From Cyrtodaria siliqua (Eukaryota > Mollusca > Bivalvia > Adapedonta > Hiatellidae): a stretch of 64,000 nucleotides of DNA. A program made the position numbers and the translations under genes. Shown one piece after another: positions 20,779 to 31,041 of the stretch. The DNA is taken from positions 1 through 64,000 of the forward strand of contig JAWPHD010000287.1 in NCBI GenBank assembly GCA_037043455.1. Reading direction: 5' to 3'. The notes below the pieces were generated by a model, which worked only from the letters and a program-made list of their open reading frames with translations, was not told the DNA's origin and searched no databases. Position 1 is the first letter of the stretch, and each line of letters starts with the position of its first letter.

Positions 20779-21076
20779 TGTTTGTTTGTTTGTTTGTTTG
20801 TTTGTTTGTTTGTATGTATGGTGTTTTACGTTATTTCAAAACAGTAAGGTTATATATAATTTATGACGGTCGATATTTTGTGGTGGAGGCATACCACCCA
20901 ATTTTCCTGGGTAAAACCAACACTCTACACTTCCCGCCATCTGTAAGAATCGACACTTCTTCACAAGTCGAGTTCCCACTCAAGTCGAGCTCCTAGTGGG
21001 ATTCGAATCCGCAGCGGTGAGAGGCGAGAAGGTTTACAACGCAACGTCGTTAACCCCTCGGCCACGGATGCGCTAA
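20779..21076 (-). mobile_element. tRNA-derived SINE, full length
   Basis: On the minus strand the element opens with TAGCGCATCCGTGGCCGAGG (A-box region GTGGCCGAGGGGTTAACG, about 21047-21066). A B box GGATTCGAATCC lies near 21000-21012. A conserved body follows (GGTGTACAGxxCTGGTTCTACCC counterpart, AATCGACCGTCATAAA), ending in a (CAAA)n tail at 20779-20812. The spacing of A and B boxes shows an internal pol III promoter derived from a Ser/Leu-type tRNA. Other, shorter copies lie at 21389, 26160, 35745 and 59891. Confidence 0.85.
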
Positions 21077-21177
21077 CATGAATTGGGATGCAGTTAGTTG
21101 TAATTTTATGTCCTTCAATAATATGCAAAACGTTTGTAGCTACAAACTAAAGATTTCGGTATTCCAAAGCTCTTATT

Positions 21178-21179
<2 letters not shown>

Positions 21180-21213
<34 letters not shown>
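21180..21213. repeat. (CA)n microsatellite
   Basis: About 16 CA units within intron 3 of lectin gene 1. Confidence 0.95.
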
Positions 21214-21214
<1 letters not shown>

Positions 21215-21388
21215 GTTAAATCAAAACAAATACCACAAAAAGTACGGACAAGTGTCTGTAATTACCCACAAAACGCAATTTTCAATGTGTATAAAGTGTA
21301 TTGGCAATCTACTAGAATCCTTAAACGAAGATACTTGATTGGTTGAATGCTGGTTTACTTCATTTTCAGTACATTCGTATTAGTAGGC

Positions 21389-21490
21389 TATATATGACGG
21401 TCGATTTTATTTCGTGGTTGAAGCATGTATTTGCTGGGTAGAACCAGAACTGTATACCTCCCACAATCCGAAAGAATCGAAAATTTCTCA
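21389..21490 (-). mobile_element. SINE fragment, 5'-truncated
   Basis: Contains TATATGACGGTCGATTTT, TGCTGGGTAGAACCAG and CTCCCACAATCCGAAAGAATCG, the body of the SINE at 20779-21076. It lacks the A and B boxes. Confidence 0.75.
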
Positions 21491-21508
21491 CTTACATGTA
21501 CATGTAGA

Positions 21509-21720
21509 TATAAAAGTCGAAAGGAAATATGGCATTCAAGGACCAGAGTCAACCACAAACACGCACAGAATTAATAATTACAAAGATGAATGAAAGGGAA
21601 AATATGATATCACAAACATAAAAGCGTTGACAATAGGGCTACTGCATTGAAACGTTCAGTGGCAAAAAAGGCCGCTAGGGTTTAAACCAGGTTCTAGGGT
21701 ATACCAACCTCACTCATACA
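21509..21720 (-). mobile_element. Rep-A retroelement tail fragment
   Basis: From TATAAAAGTCGAAAGGAAATATGGC through GGACCAGAGTCAACCACAAAC, GATATCACAAACATAAAAG, TTGACAATAGGGCTACTGC to AACCAGGTTCTAGGGT. It matches 46674-46900, 47640-47810 and 52600-52820, and is the reverse complement of 38400-38610. Confidence 0.8.
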
Positions 21721-21865
21721 CTACAAGTCGAGTTCCGAGTTTCAAGCGCAGCGTCTGTATTAGCCCGGCCACAAATACGATAAAAACAACAACAACAACA
21801 ACAAGAAGAAGAAGAAGAAAAACAATGAAAAATTGCTAACGGTATTGAAATCACCTTATATTTAC

Positions 21866-21965
21866 CTGTTGCATCTGTCTTGTTCAGCAAGTACTCCGTA
21901 ATCATGGAGATCTCACTCTGTGTCTCAAGGTACAACAGGTGACTTTGACGTTGTACACAATAATT
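21866..21965 (-). CDS. Type II C-type lectin-like receptor gene 1, exon 3
   Basis: A 100-base exon (residues 151-183 plus one base), bounded by TTTCCAG and ACAG|GTAAAT. It encodes NYCVQRQSHLLYLETQSEIS...YLLN, the central first half of a C-type lectin-like domain: the conserved Cys (C153) that pairs with the terminal Cys, and the HLL.LE.E helix signature. Entry phase 0 and exit phase 1 agree with exons 2 and 4. Gene 2 carries an exon of the same length at 50137-50236 with only a few replacements, which supports its being coding. Confidence 0.88.
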
Positions 21966-22385
21966 CTGGAAATACAATCAAGAATAGAAGTAGCAGACAT
22001 ATCTGAGTTATATTGTTACACTGCGTGGTGTCGTCCCTCGAATTAAGGTGGTGTGACATGCAAATGTTGATTCAGCTTATATACCCCCCTCCCCCAACAC
22101 CAACAACATAAAACAACAACAACATTAACAACACGCACAAAAAACCCACACAATAAAAACTGAATAACGAAAGAGAAAAACACACCAAAAAACATTTTCT
22201 CCATTGACGAAAATGTAGTTTATGGTCAAGTCGTCAGTTTTTCAGACAAAATATTACATTAACATGTATTAACTTGGATGGAACATGGGTCTTAGTTACG
22301 TGCATATACTCATAGCATATGAAACTGTAACACATTATGGTGACTTTATTAAACAGAGAGAGAGAGAGAGAGAGAGAGATATTAC
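21966..22385 (-). other. Intron 2 of lectin gene 1
   Basis: A 420-bp intron starting GTAATATC (minus strand), with a (GA)n run at 22355-22379 next to the donor site. The equivalent intron of gene 2 is 9343 bp and keeps a (GA)n run in the same place. Confidence 0.8.
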
Positions 22386-22468
22386 CCATGCTTCTGGAAA
22401 CCCCATTCTGTCTGTTGTATTCAAGAGATAGCATCCTTTGTGTATAGCGACCCAGCCAATTTCACAGG
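22386..22468 (-). CDS. Type II C-type lectin-like receptor gene 1, exon 2
   Basis: An 83-base exon (residues 123-150) with acceptor TTTGCAG and donor TGG|GTAAT. It encodes ACEIGWVAIHKGCYLL followed by MGFPEAW, the start of a long-form C-type lectin-like domain. C124 and C135 form the extra N-terminal disulfide, and the M.F.EA helix follows. Entry phase 1 matches the exon 1 donor, exit phase 0 matches exon 3. An 83-base counterpart occurs at 59580-59662 (gene 2). Confidence 0.87.
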
Positions 22469-22689
22469 CTGCAAACATAAATTAAAAATATAAACGGTAA
22501 CGTTTACATGCATGTCCTGTAATAAACATCTAAGGAAGCCCTATGCCCTATTGGTCATGTATCGCTCATTCGGATGGCTGATGTCCATGCAGAGGTTCTG
22601 GATTTAAGTCCGTAAAAGTCTTGTGTAAACAATTACACTTCTGAGGCGGTAGGCCTATTGTAAACCGTTTTATGTTTTTGATGTCAAAT

Positions 22690-23230
22690 CGTTGCAAATA
22701 GGAACTATTCGTACTAGGCCTTTCAAACGTTGCTTATAGTTGTATAGTGGGTTGTACATCGCAACGTGATATAACATTTGTGGTTGTGATCGTCACCCTC
22801 CAAACAAAGGGCAGATAACTTAATTTTGTCTTTGCGAAGAAAAAAAGAGTGACATAGGTGGTGCTTTTCCGGCGAACGGGAAGGCGGAGTCAACATTCAA
22901 TTTTTGCATTTAGGTCACTTTCTCAGGAACAGTATGCACAAGACCTTTCAAAGTTTGGTTATAGTTGTATCTTGGGTGGTACATCACAACTGTGAATGTG
23001 ACTTTCACTCTCCAAGCAAAAGGCAGTTACATTAGTCTTTTTTATATTTAAGTTTCGCGCTTTTGTCATTTCTCAGGAACTATTCGCGCTAGACAAACTG
23101 TGGTCATAGTTGTATCTCGGGTTGTACATCGCAACGTGGTATAACATGTGTGCTTGTGACATTCACCCTCCAAGTAAAGGGCATATAACTTGATATGTTT
23201 TTCGCTCGCCTTTTGCGAAGAAAAAATGAC
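22690..23230 (+). repeat. Diverged tandem repeat, ~150-220 bp units
   Basis: Three units sharing GGAACTATTCG, AGTTGTATCTYGGGTTGTACATC, CAACGTGRTATAACAT and TTCACCCTCCAAGYAAAGGGC, starting near 22700, 22925 and 23073. No coding content. Confidence 0.75.
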
Positions 23231-23559
23231 ATAAGCGTTTTAAACGCAAGAATAAACAACGTCAAAGTGTGTTTATAAATTTCGTTGATCTAACCTTTCG
23301 TAATATGCACTAACCTGTTCTCGCAATGAACAGATTTCCCAGGAGCGTATTTGTTTGAAAACTGTTCGGTGGTTATTAACAAGAAACGACACGCTACTAT
23401 TCGCACTGTTCGCAATAGTTTCCTTTTTTTTTTGTTACGCAAATTACAAATTACATTGGTTTTCTTGATAAGTGTACATATATTTGACATTTTTTAAAAG
23501 TTAGTTTAAACATATTTAAATGCACCACTGACATTGATTTTTCCCAAAGTACCATCCAT

Positions 23560-23810
23560 TTCTAATCCTGTGACAGTTTCAAGTCCCTTTAAACACCCAA
23601 ATTAACAAGAAATATCACTGGTTCAGGTAAACTATAACTGGGAATCTGCTGTTACAATAGAAAAGCAGCAGATGAAAGATCCAATTTAATTCTTATCAAA
23701 AACGGTGCCATTTACCGCCGAAATAGACCATATATTGTCGAAAAACAGCTGAAACACCAATCCTTCCATGCAGTGTAAATTTACATGTTCCCCAGATTGA
23801 AGCACACAGT
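23560..23810 (-). other. Conserved intronic segment shared with 60050-60290
   Basis: Contains GGAATCTGCTG, AACGGTGCCATTTA and CATGCAGT in the order seen near gene 2. On the minus strand an ATG opens a short frame that stops after 27 codons, whereas the gene 2 version (60260-60045) stays open and looks like a signal peptide. The bases CAGTGTACACCAGTATCA at about 23807 equal one unit of the 20-bp minisatellite at 60296-60845. Confidence 0.55.
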
Positions 23811-23879
23811 GTACACCAGTATCAAATCCCACGGTAAATCCATATCAGAATCAACCGAATCTCTATATTCAGTGTCCAG

Positions 23880-24500
23880 TGTAAATGGTTCAATCAGGCT
23901 GGTTTTCGAACTTTATTCGAGCTTTTATTAATATCTGCAATTTGGCAAAGTTTGGTAAAGATCAGCTTAAAAATGAACGCCCTATCGTGTTAACGACGCA
24001 AACATATAGATATTTAAGAAAATCAAGGGCCAAAACTCCGGTGTTACGATATGGCTCGATTTCGAACTTGTTCGAGCTTTTATTGATATCAACAGTCTGG
24101 CCAAATTTGGTAAACAGATTAACATGAGCTGTCTAATGACAGCACGCTCGAATGACAGCACGCTCGATTTTACTAAGCCTTGTCTATTTATTGGGCAACT
24201 AAGCTTGAACAAGGGGCATAATTTATAAGCAAAAGTCATGACATAGTTATGGCACTTGTTTGTACGAGTTCCTCTTACGATAGTGAATACATGTGTAAAG
24301 ATTCTGTCAGGCAGTTTCTGAGATATGAGCTTATCGAAAAATGTTAACGAAAAATTGACTGAGTACACAAAGGGACATAACTTTGTAAAATAGGTTGCAG
24401 AGATATGTGACTTTCGTGTAGCATGTTATCTATTTATACTGAATACATGCGTAAAGTTTTATGCAGTTTTGCCAGGCGATTTCTGAGATATGAGGTTAAC
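23880..24500 (+). repeat. Diverged tandem repeats in intron 1
   Basis: Two sub-blocks. 23905-24125 repeats TTCGAGCTTTTATTRATATC with TTTGGTAAA; 24180-24500 repeats a CATACATGYGTAAAG unit with a TTTCTGAGATATGAG motif. Both are of the diverged satellite type seen elsewhere in the window. Confidence 0.65.
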
Positions 24501-24571
24501 AAAGAAAATGATTAAGTACTCATAAACGTATGTCTTTACTAGGCACATACATCTATAATAGTGTAACATAC

Positions 24572-24938
24572 CGGTTGCCTGTCTGGTCGATGGTTTTTCC
24601 AGCGCGCCTTGACCGTCTTTTTGGACTTTGATGATAAAATAGCCCATTATAGCACTCGTTATGGCACACCCAAGTAAACTAGAAATATCGCCAACTATAA
24701 TAACTACTTTTAGTGACACCAGCGTTCCCGATGTTGTCTGTGCAAGTGCAGGAACCACTGATTCCGGTAATTTTTCGTCGCAATCCCTGTTAGCTCCCCT
24801 GTCGGCTTGTTTACCTGGATCTATACACACGTATTCATTTTCACGTGCGATGTTGTGAGCTGGATCTATGCACACATATTCATTTTCACGTGCGATGTCG
24901 GGAGAATGCCAAACAGGCATTTCGTAACCGTCATCCAT
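24572..24938 (-). CDS. Type II C-type lectin-like receptor gene 1, exon 1 (tail and membrane segment)
   Basis: A 367-base first exon, ATG at 24938-24936, donor ACCG|GTATGT (phase 1, matching exon 2). Residues 1-77 form a polar tail without a signal peptide; 78-103 (VVIIVGDISSLLGCAITSAI...) are a membrane segment; 104-122 are a short stalk leading to the lectin domain of exons 2-4. A type II topology (tail inside, lectin outside) is inferred from the order. The tail holds a tandem 15-residue duplication, IARENEYVCIDP at 15-26 and again at 30-41. Each copy has E..YVCI, spaced YVCI-x11-YVCI, within the ITAM consensus. TATACAA near 25042 is a weak TATA candidate. The start is the first ATG of the frame. 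Protein: 265 residues over four exons. Confidence 0.72.
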
Positions 24939-25499
24939 GTGTTCAGCGACACGTGCTGTGTGTGTTGAGCGACGAGTCCTGTGTGTGTTGAGGAGCTGGA
25001 TGTCGCAGTGTTAGAGTGTTTAGATCCTTCTTGTATTACTTGTATATTCAAGAATTATTACTAAACGAGACCACACAAAATGCCCCACTGCTACTGAGCT
25101 TGTAAATATGTGAATTGTTACTTCCGATGTTTAATTGATTCTCGATTGATTTGGCAATGCTGAAAAATAAAGATATGAGCATATGTAGATACAAGAAGGG
25201 GTAGGGTCGGATCAAAAAAAGACGGGGGGGGGGGGGGGGGGGGGCGGGTGTGCGGGCGCTCCCGGCGCGAGCCCCCACCCCTCACGCTAAAATCTGAAAA
25301 GGTATGAACATTCTTACATAAAAAACGTTTGTTTTTTTGGGTCGTCAATTTCTTTTTAAGTTGCGCAACACGTAAACTGAAAAAAAACATGTGTGTTTTG
25401 GTTGTTAATTAAAAAAAAATGTTTACAATCCCGCAATCTCAAATACTGCATCTGCCCCTTCCTGGATACATGTATAAGATGCACTGCGTGCATATATTT
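24939..25499. other. Upstream region of lectin gene 1
   Basis: Probable 5' UTR and promoter (minus strand) at 24939-25060, with a TGTGTGTTGAG repeat. A 20-base G run lies at 25226-25245, followed by a short GC-rich stretch. No second gene is seen. Confidence 0.4.
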
Positions 25500-25954
25500 T
25501 AATTTGACTCATTTTAAGATGACACACCCACATTGAACGAGTAAGTAGATGTGGACATTGATTTCACGAACACTTATTATATATAGTAATCACAGATTGC
25601 GCGTTATTATTATTATTATTATTATTATTAATAATTGCTGTTATTATTTTATTTTTATTACTATTATTATTATTATATTATTATTATTATTTTTATAATT
25701 ATTATTATTATTATTATATTATTATTATTATTATTATTATTAGTTGCTGTTATTATTTTATTTTTATTACTATTATTACTATTATTATAATAATATTATT
25801 ATTATTATTATTATATTATTATTATTATTAGTTGCTGTTATTATTTTATTTTTATTACTATTATTATTATTATATTATTATTATTATTTTTATAAGTATT
25901 ATTATTATTATATTATTATTATTATTATTATTATTAGTTGCTGCTATTATTTTA

Positions 25955-26001
<47 letters not shown>

Positions 26002-26020
26002 ATTATTATTATTCCTCTGA
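25500..26020. repeat. Long ATT microsatellite with higher-order structure
   Basis: After a 90-bp segment resembling 1-80, (ATT)n runs from about 25604 to 26014. It contains a recurring block AGTTGCTGTTATTATTTTAT (25741, 25830, 25936), i.e. a roughly 90-100 bp higher-order repeat. The poly-Ile/Leu/Tyr and poly-Asn frames are artefacts. Confidence 0.92.
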
Positions 26021-26159
26021 AACACCAGTATATACGTGTCTATAAATGCACATTCGTGTACATTTGTTGCAACAATAAAACAACAACACATGGTTATTAA
26101 GATGCATGCATTCTACGTAGATCGTTCTAAAACATCTCAAAAGTGTCTCTCCCGAGCCT

Positions 26160-26360
26160 GTTGCTTTGTAAACCTTCAACTCTCACCGCTGCGGGTTCGA
26201 ATCCCACTGGGAGCTCGGCTTGTAAGTGAGGAAGTGTCGATTCTTACGGATGGCGGGAGGTGTACAGGGCTGGTTCTACCCAGGAAAAGTTGGTGGTCTA
26301 CAATCGACCTACATATATAACATTGCATGTGTTGAAAATGACGTAAAACACCATATAAAC
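26160..26360 (+). mobile_element. SINE copy, plus strand
   Basis: B box GCGGGTTCGAATCCC at 26191-26205, then GGGAGCTCGGCTTGTAAGTG, TGGCGGGAGGTGTACAG, GGCTGGTTCTACCCAGG, and a terminal AAAATGACGTAAAACACCAT before ATAAACAAA. It matches the reverse complement of 20779-21076. The A-box end appears truncated. Confidence 0.8.
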
Positions 26361-26369
26361 AAATTCAAG

Positions 26370-26670
26370 TTTGTTTATTTCGCCATTGTTTTTCCGTTTA
26401 GGACAAAGAGTTTTGTTAGAAAGTGGGACCATATGCCGGCCATGGAATGGTGTGAAAATGCCTCATTGAAGGTTCCATGTTGCACAAATTTGAGTACTTT
26501 GACTTTTTTAAATATTGAGTTATGTTCAACCCGGGGCTAGAGGACGTGAACTGTAGCAAGCCTTTTTCACTACCGTTCATGAACAGTCTCAACCAAACCG
26601 AGACTGCAATATGTTTTGTATTTATCGTATTCGACGATTTCCAAATTTCTCTTTTCATACTTTTGGCAAG
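26370..26670 (+). repeat. Interspersed repeat Rep-B
   Basis: Shared with 50560-50845 plus 51715-51785, and in reverse complement with 35440-35600. Key sequences are GGACAAAGAGTTTTGTTAGAAA, CCGGGGCTAG, CTACCGTTCATGAACAGTCTCA, CCGAGACTGCAATAT and CGATTTCCAAATTTCTC. Its order and termini do not identify a transposon class. No coding frame is conserved. Confidence 0.75.
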
Positions 26671-27508
26671 GATTTATTATAAATACGTTTTTAGTATTTA
26701 GTTGTATTTGTTCATATCATATGAAAATGTGATATATTTTAAAATGAAACGCTGTCTAAAATCAATCAAGATGAAACATAAACATACTACAATGTATATG
26801 TTATGCGCAAGATAAGAATATGGACAATTCCGGAATTGCTCTGCGCAAAGTAAGAATTCTTAAAATGCGCGGCATTATCGGAATTCTCAAAATGCGCGGT
26901 TCAATTCCGGAAAAGTCCGTGCGCAAAGTAGGAATTGGGACAAAGTAAGAATATGTTCGTTATCGTTAGTGCGCAAAGTAGGAAATAGAACAATGTAGGA
27001 ATATTTTCGTTAATCATATTTGCGAGTATACACTTTGATTTTTGTTTGCTTCATTCAAATAGTCAATATATCAGCAGTATATTAGTATAAGAAATTCTAA
27101 AGTTATTTAATCCAGAAAATATGATGCATACGTCAGTAGGTAAAGCTAAAACAATGTTATTTTGAATCATGCGTACGTATAGTTAAAATCACTAACATAC
27201 TGTGATGTAACTTGCTAAATGCGTTTGACAAAAGAGCATACAAATACTTAAATGTGTGTGTTTATTTTAAGCCGACAACCGTGGGTGTTCTTACATACCG
27301 ATTACGATATCCGCGTTTTACATTCCGGATAGAAAGTATTTTCTTGCATTCGGGATAAGGCTTTCCGCGTTTTACTTTGAATTGAATTGGTTTTAAGGCG
27401 CATCAACACATGCAAGGTTATATGACGCCTAACATGAATGAAAATGCCAGGCTAATCCTCCACTAACATCAAGATAAAATATGTAGAATGGGCCTAGAAC
27501 CTTCTTAC

Positions 27509-27579
27509 CTGCAGAACTGCAGAGTTGCTGCCATTTGCGATGGAGTCACGTTTCCACGTTGCGTACGCGGTGTCATGAC
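27509..27579 (-). CDS. Candidate internal exon, unassigned
   Basis: A 71-base stretch flanked on the minus strand by a pyrimidine-containing acceptor (GCTCATTCAAG) and a near-consensus donor (CTGCAG|GTAAGAAG). One frame (entry phase 1, exit phase 0) encodes HDTAYATWKRDSIANGSN; a second frame is also open. No family is recognised and no partner exon is found nearby. It could belong to a gene outside the window or be a chance match. Confidence 0.2.
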
Positions 27580-28689
27580 CTTGAATGAGCATGGTAACAA
27601 ATGAAAAATATATTATGAATGGGGGAGAGGGGGAGGGGGAGTGGGTAACAACTGTGTGAATTCTCTGAACAATCTCATATGACATAAGCTGTAGTTTGCT
27701 TTCTCATAAAACAAAGTATACTTGTTATTTCAACAAAAAAAAAAAATTAACTTTGTAATCTGAGCAATTGCACTTACGACCTTATGTTATTAAATATTCG
27801 GAAAGGAAGATGTTCATAAAAAAATTGTATCTGGCAGTTAGACCTTTTAAAATATGGTAAAAGCGATTATTAAACCTCTGCAAGTGTCTTATAAAAGTTT
27901 GCTAGTTCATGCTACACTGTTGGTCGAAATGTAGAATGCATATGTGAACATGCATGTGATGACAATATTACAATATATATATTAGAAATTTAAATCAAAC
28001 GGATATAAAAAAAACACATGCTCTTATTATTATTAATTTAATTAAATAGTAATGGTAACGTTACATACAAAATAGAGACACGAATTATGTTTTAAATTAA
28101 TTGTTGTAACAATTATAAAATTTAATAATAGAGAACTGGGGGTTGTATTCACTAATGAAAAGAAAACTAATCAATCACGAACAAATACTAACACATGGCC
28201 CTATACCCTCTGTAGTCTATAACGTTACATTGTATTTACCGACTATCCTTTGAAAATGTAAAACTATTCAATTCGTAACCAGACATTTAATTTGATATGT
28301 CTGGCTTTAAATTAGCAGAGCGACGTTAATAATGCATATCTTTTAGTGCATTTTGAAAGCCCCATTGTGAAAAGATCTGGGTGCAAGAGATTGTATTACC
28401 ATCAACATAATGACACAGGTTAAATATCCACAAAAGCAAACACTTGTCCCGTTAACGAGATTATATCATAATTATCATAAATATTTTCAGTTCCCAAAAT
28501 AATAAATGTGACTAAAATATTTCGCAAGTAGCTTAAGTCATATTAAATAGTTAGAAAACTTAAAGTTGAAGACCAGAAGAAGACCAACGTCTCTCTTGTG
28601 TTAGGCAACTGCGTGGAGACAACAGTCAGAACTCGAATTGACTCTACTGAGTTATGTGGGTGAGAAAGCTCTGTATGTACGTTGTGCAT

Positions 28690-28905
28690 TCCATATCTCA
28701 TATATATCCTTATATAATATGCCAACGCACTCTATATATACTTATCATAATATATGTTATCCCCATACCCTATATATCCTTACATATCATATACCCATAC
28801 CTTATAAATCCTTATGTAATATATCCCTATACCCACTATATAATATAGAGGGTATGGGAACATATTATATAGGGATATATAGGGTATGTGGATATTATAC
28901 TTACA
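28690..28905. repeat. AT-rich inverted minisatellite
   Basis: Units of CCCATACCYTATATATCCTTA on the left are answered by reverse-complement units (AGGGTATGGGAACATATTATAT, AGGGATATATAGGGTATG) at 28848-28890, giving a strong hairpin or cruciform centred near 28845. Confidence 0.8.
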
Positions 28906-29479
28906 TAATAACTATATCCCCAAAAGCACTATCATTACATCAAAAATGTAGTTTCGTATGAAACAATATTCGTAGTGTACTAAATATGTTAAATATGTTT
29001 AAATATATTTCGAAATATTGCAATATCGTATAACATAACATAATTATATTCAACATTAATATCCTTACGTGGCCGGAAATTAACTGTCATAACCCGTCTA
29101 ACACGATGTATGAAATAAAACCTTATTTTCGGTTTAAAAAACTGCATATTGTAAAATTAAAACATTTAACTTATAATTTTAAACAGGTTATCGACTTTTG
29201 TTACAGTAAAACATGTTTTATGTATGTTTATATTGTCGAAAATATACATTGTAAAACTGACTAATATAAGCTTCCCCATCGCTTAAAGGAATTAATGCAT
29301 GACCATGTGATGTAATAATAGTTAAATACAATGTTCGATTAACAGTCCTTTTATCAATTTATATATGATTGGTATATAATGGACCAAATTAAACAAACTT
29401 CACACTGTTAAGAGAGCGTGTGTGTGTAATGTTGTTCAAAGGTGTGAAGGAGTCCACGCGCCGCTCCGTCACGCTTCCA
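28906..29479. other. AT-rich spacer
   Basis: No gene or repeat recognised. Confidence 0.4.
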
Positions 29480-30174
29480 ATTACTTATGGCCCAGAGACA
29501 TGTTGTAGTAGATAAGTTTTTCTTTATCCTCGCCGTGTTGATACTAGTCATTTTGGCGAGCGTTTCAATAGAAGTTTATGGTGTGCAGAAGAGTCCAGGT
29601 AGATAACATCCCTCGTCCAAAGTAGTTTATCGTAGATAGCAGCAGTAGAGTTGATTGAAGAATTCCAACGATGTTTTCTATAGTTGATTAGCTTTCCTCA
29701 AGAAAATTGAAAATTTTGACCAATCGGATTGCCTGCAGAATTGTGACTAGGTCAATCCGATTGTCGGCTCGAAAAGATGATTTGAAGCTCCCCGACAAAT
29801 CAGGACTCAGTAGATTTGAAGCCCATCTAGTAGGTCAATCCTGTTGATTGAGAATCCCGTGATTGCTGTCCCGTGATGTTTACGTTCTAGAACGAAACGC
29901 AGAATGGTTGACGACCCCCGGAAAGTTCCCCAACTTTTGCGGAGGTGATGTTACGGCGTCCCCCATTCTGTGTCTGCTCCATGATCATGTATCCGTCATG
30001 TATCCGTGGTGATTATGTCCCAGTTGGTACTGGCTCCTCCGTTGTACTCACTGATATACTCATATCTTATATCAGAGAGTATCTCGCAAGGTTATTCCAA
30101 CATCAGTATCCATGGTGGGTTATGGTGAGTATCTCGTGTCCATGGTGATTATGTTCCAGTAGACTGCAAAAAAC

Positions 30175-30190
30175 GGCCCTGAGAAGGGCC
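30175..30190. other. Perfect hairpin resembling a histone 3' stem-loop, copy 1
   Basis: GGCCCT-GAGA-AGGGCC, preceded by CAAAAAAC and followed by ACGG. Read on the minus strand the 16 bases GGCCCTTCTCAGGGCC fit the metazoan histone stem-loop consensus GGYYYUHHUHARRRCC. The A-rich 5' and AC 3' flanks, however, fit the plus strand. No histone frame is found next to it. Confidence 0.4.
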
Positions 30191-31025
30191 ACGGTATCAC
30201 CCTAGTGTGGGGTGTATACCATATCTGAACGTTTCTTGTACACTTTCAACGTTCGGCTCGATGAAACAAAACAACACCGGGCCCGACGTTGATGGTGGTC
30301 GATGATGGTCACGTTCCGGATCCCCTGCAGGACGCGTCAACATCGCTTGAAGAGCTGTTGGTATGTTGGTATCGTCGGTAACGAAAAGCTGCTCCATTGA
30401 AGACGGACACGTCCTGCTGGTTCGGTGGTCTGAACGGGAATGAGGCAGAGACATGTTAGTAGTAGTCCAGTGTTTATTTATCCTCGCCGTGTTGAAATTA
30501 TTCATTTTGGCGAGCCTTTCAAAAGAAGATTAAGTCGTCGTTGGTCGAATGTCGTTTCATCAATCGGTTCCAATGGAGATTACAAGATGCAGACGAAGAG
30601 TTGAGTTGGTGGCTATTGGGTGAAGAAATCCATCGTTGACTATCCAAAGAAGTTTACATCACAGTAGATTAGAGTTGATTCCAAGTAAATTGTTGTTTCA
30701 GCCAATGGGATGACAGCAGATGTTGGAAGGAGGTCAATCCGATGTTGTAAGGAGGTCAATCCCATTTCCGGCTCGAAAGTTGATTAATGTTTCTCCGCCA
30801 ATCAGAAGGCCCCACGCGTCTGAAGAAGTGTCCCATGTAGGTCAATCCAACTGTTCTGCGTAGTTGTTGCACGTGGAATCTCAACAAAGTGAGCCGTCTG
30901 TAAGTTTCCGGAACCATTGTCTAGCCTTACTAAGAATACCATACAATGGCCTCGAAGCGCACGTTCAATCTGTGTAGGCTCCACGTATGTCCATGATGAT
31001 TATGTCCCAGTAGACTGCAAAAAAC

Positions 31026-31041
31026 GGCCCTGAGAAGGGCC
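31026..31041. other. Perfect hairpin resembling a histone 3' stem-loop, copy 2
   Basis: Identical to the hairpin at 30175-30190, including flanks, as part of the 851-bp duplication. Confidence 0.4.

Larger units (their letters stand above)
20091..21865 (-). other. Intron 3 of lectin gene 1
   Basis: Begins GTAAATAT (minus strand) and ends CTCTTAGCAG. It contains a 20230-20440 stretch that recurs in gene 2 (48265-48560; CAGTTGCAG followed by an AAGGAGAAAA-like stretch), a full SINE, a (CA)n run at 21180-21213, a SINE fragment, a Rep-A fragment, and (AAC)n/(AAG)n runs at 21784-21822. Confidence 0.75.
22469..24571 (-). other. Intron 1 of lectin gene 1
   Basis: A 2.1-kb intron holding two tandem-repeat blocks (22690-23230 and 23880-24500) and a 23560-23810 stretch homologous to 60050-60290 near gene 2. 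Bases 22470-22640 also match 59664-59825. The homology over introns shows that the duplication copied genomic DNA rather than mRNA. Confidence 0.7.

Noticed and set aside
20990..21076. Possible tRNA gene (A and B boxes present)
   Set aside because: No full cloverleaf or acceptor stem is seen, and the sequence continues into a repeated body with a (CAAA)n tail, so it is a SINE head.
25744..26100. Poly-Ile/Leu/Tyr membrane-protein-like frames
   Set aside because: Translation of the ATT microsatellite.
29945..30148. Weak resemblance of a 67-codon plus frame (RGDYVPVGTGSSVVLTDIL) to the histone H2A core, near the stem-loop-like hairpin
   Set aside because: Only a handful of positions agree, the following helix does not match, and the motif GGTGATTATGTYCCAGT recurs nearby as a repeat. 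Not enough for a histone call.
30197..30505. Minus-strand frame (102 codons) partly shared with 31321-31097
   Set aside because: The two copies differ by frameshifting indels and lie in an 851-bp non-coding duplication.
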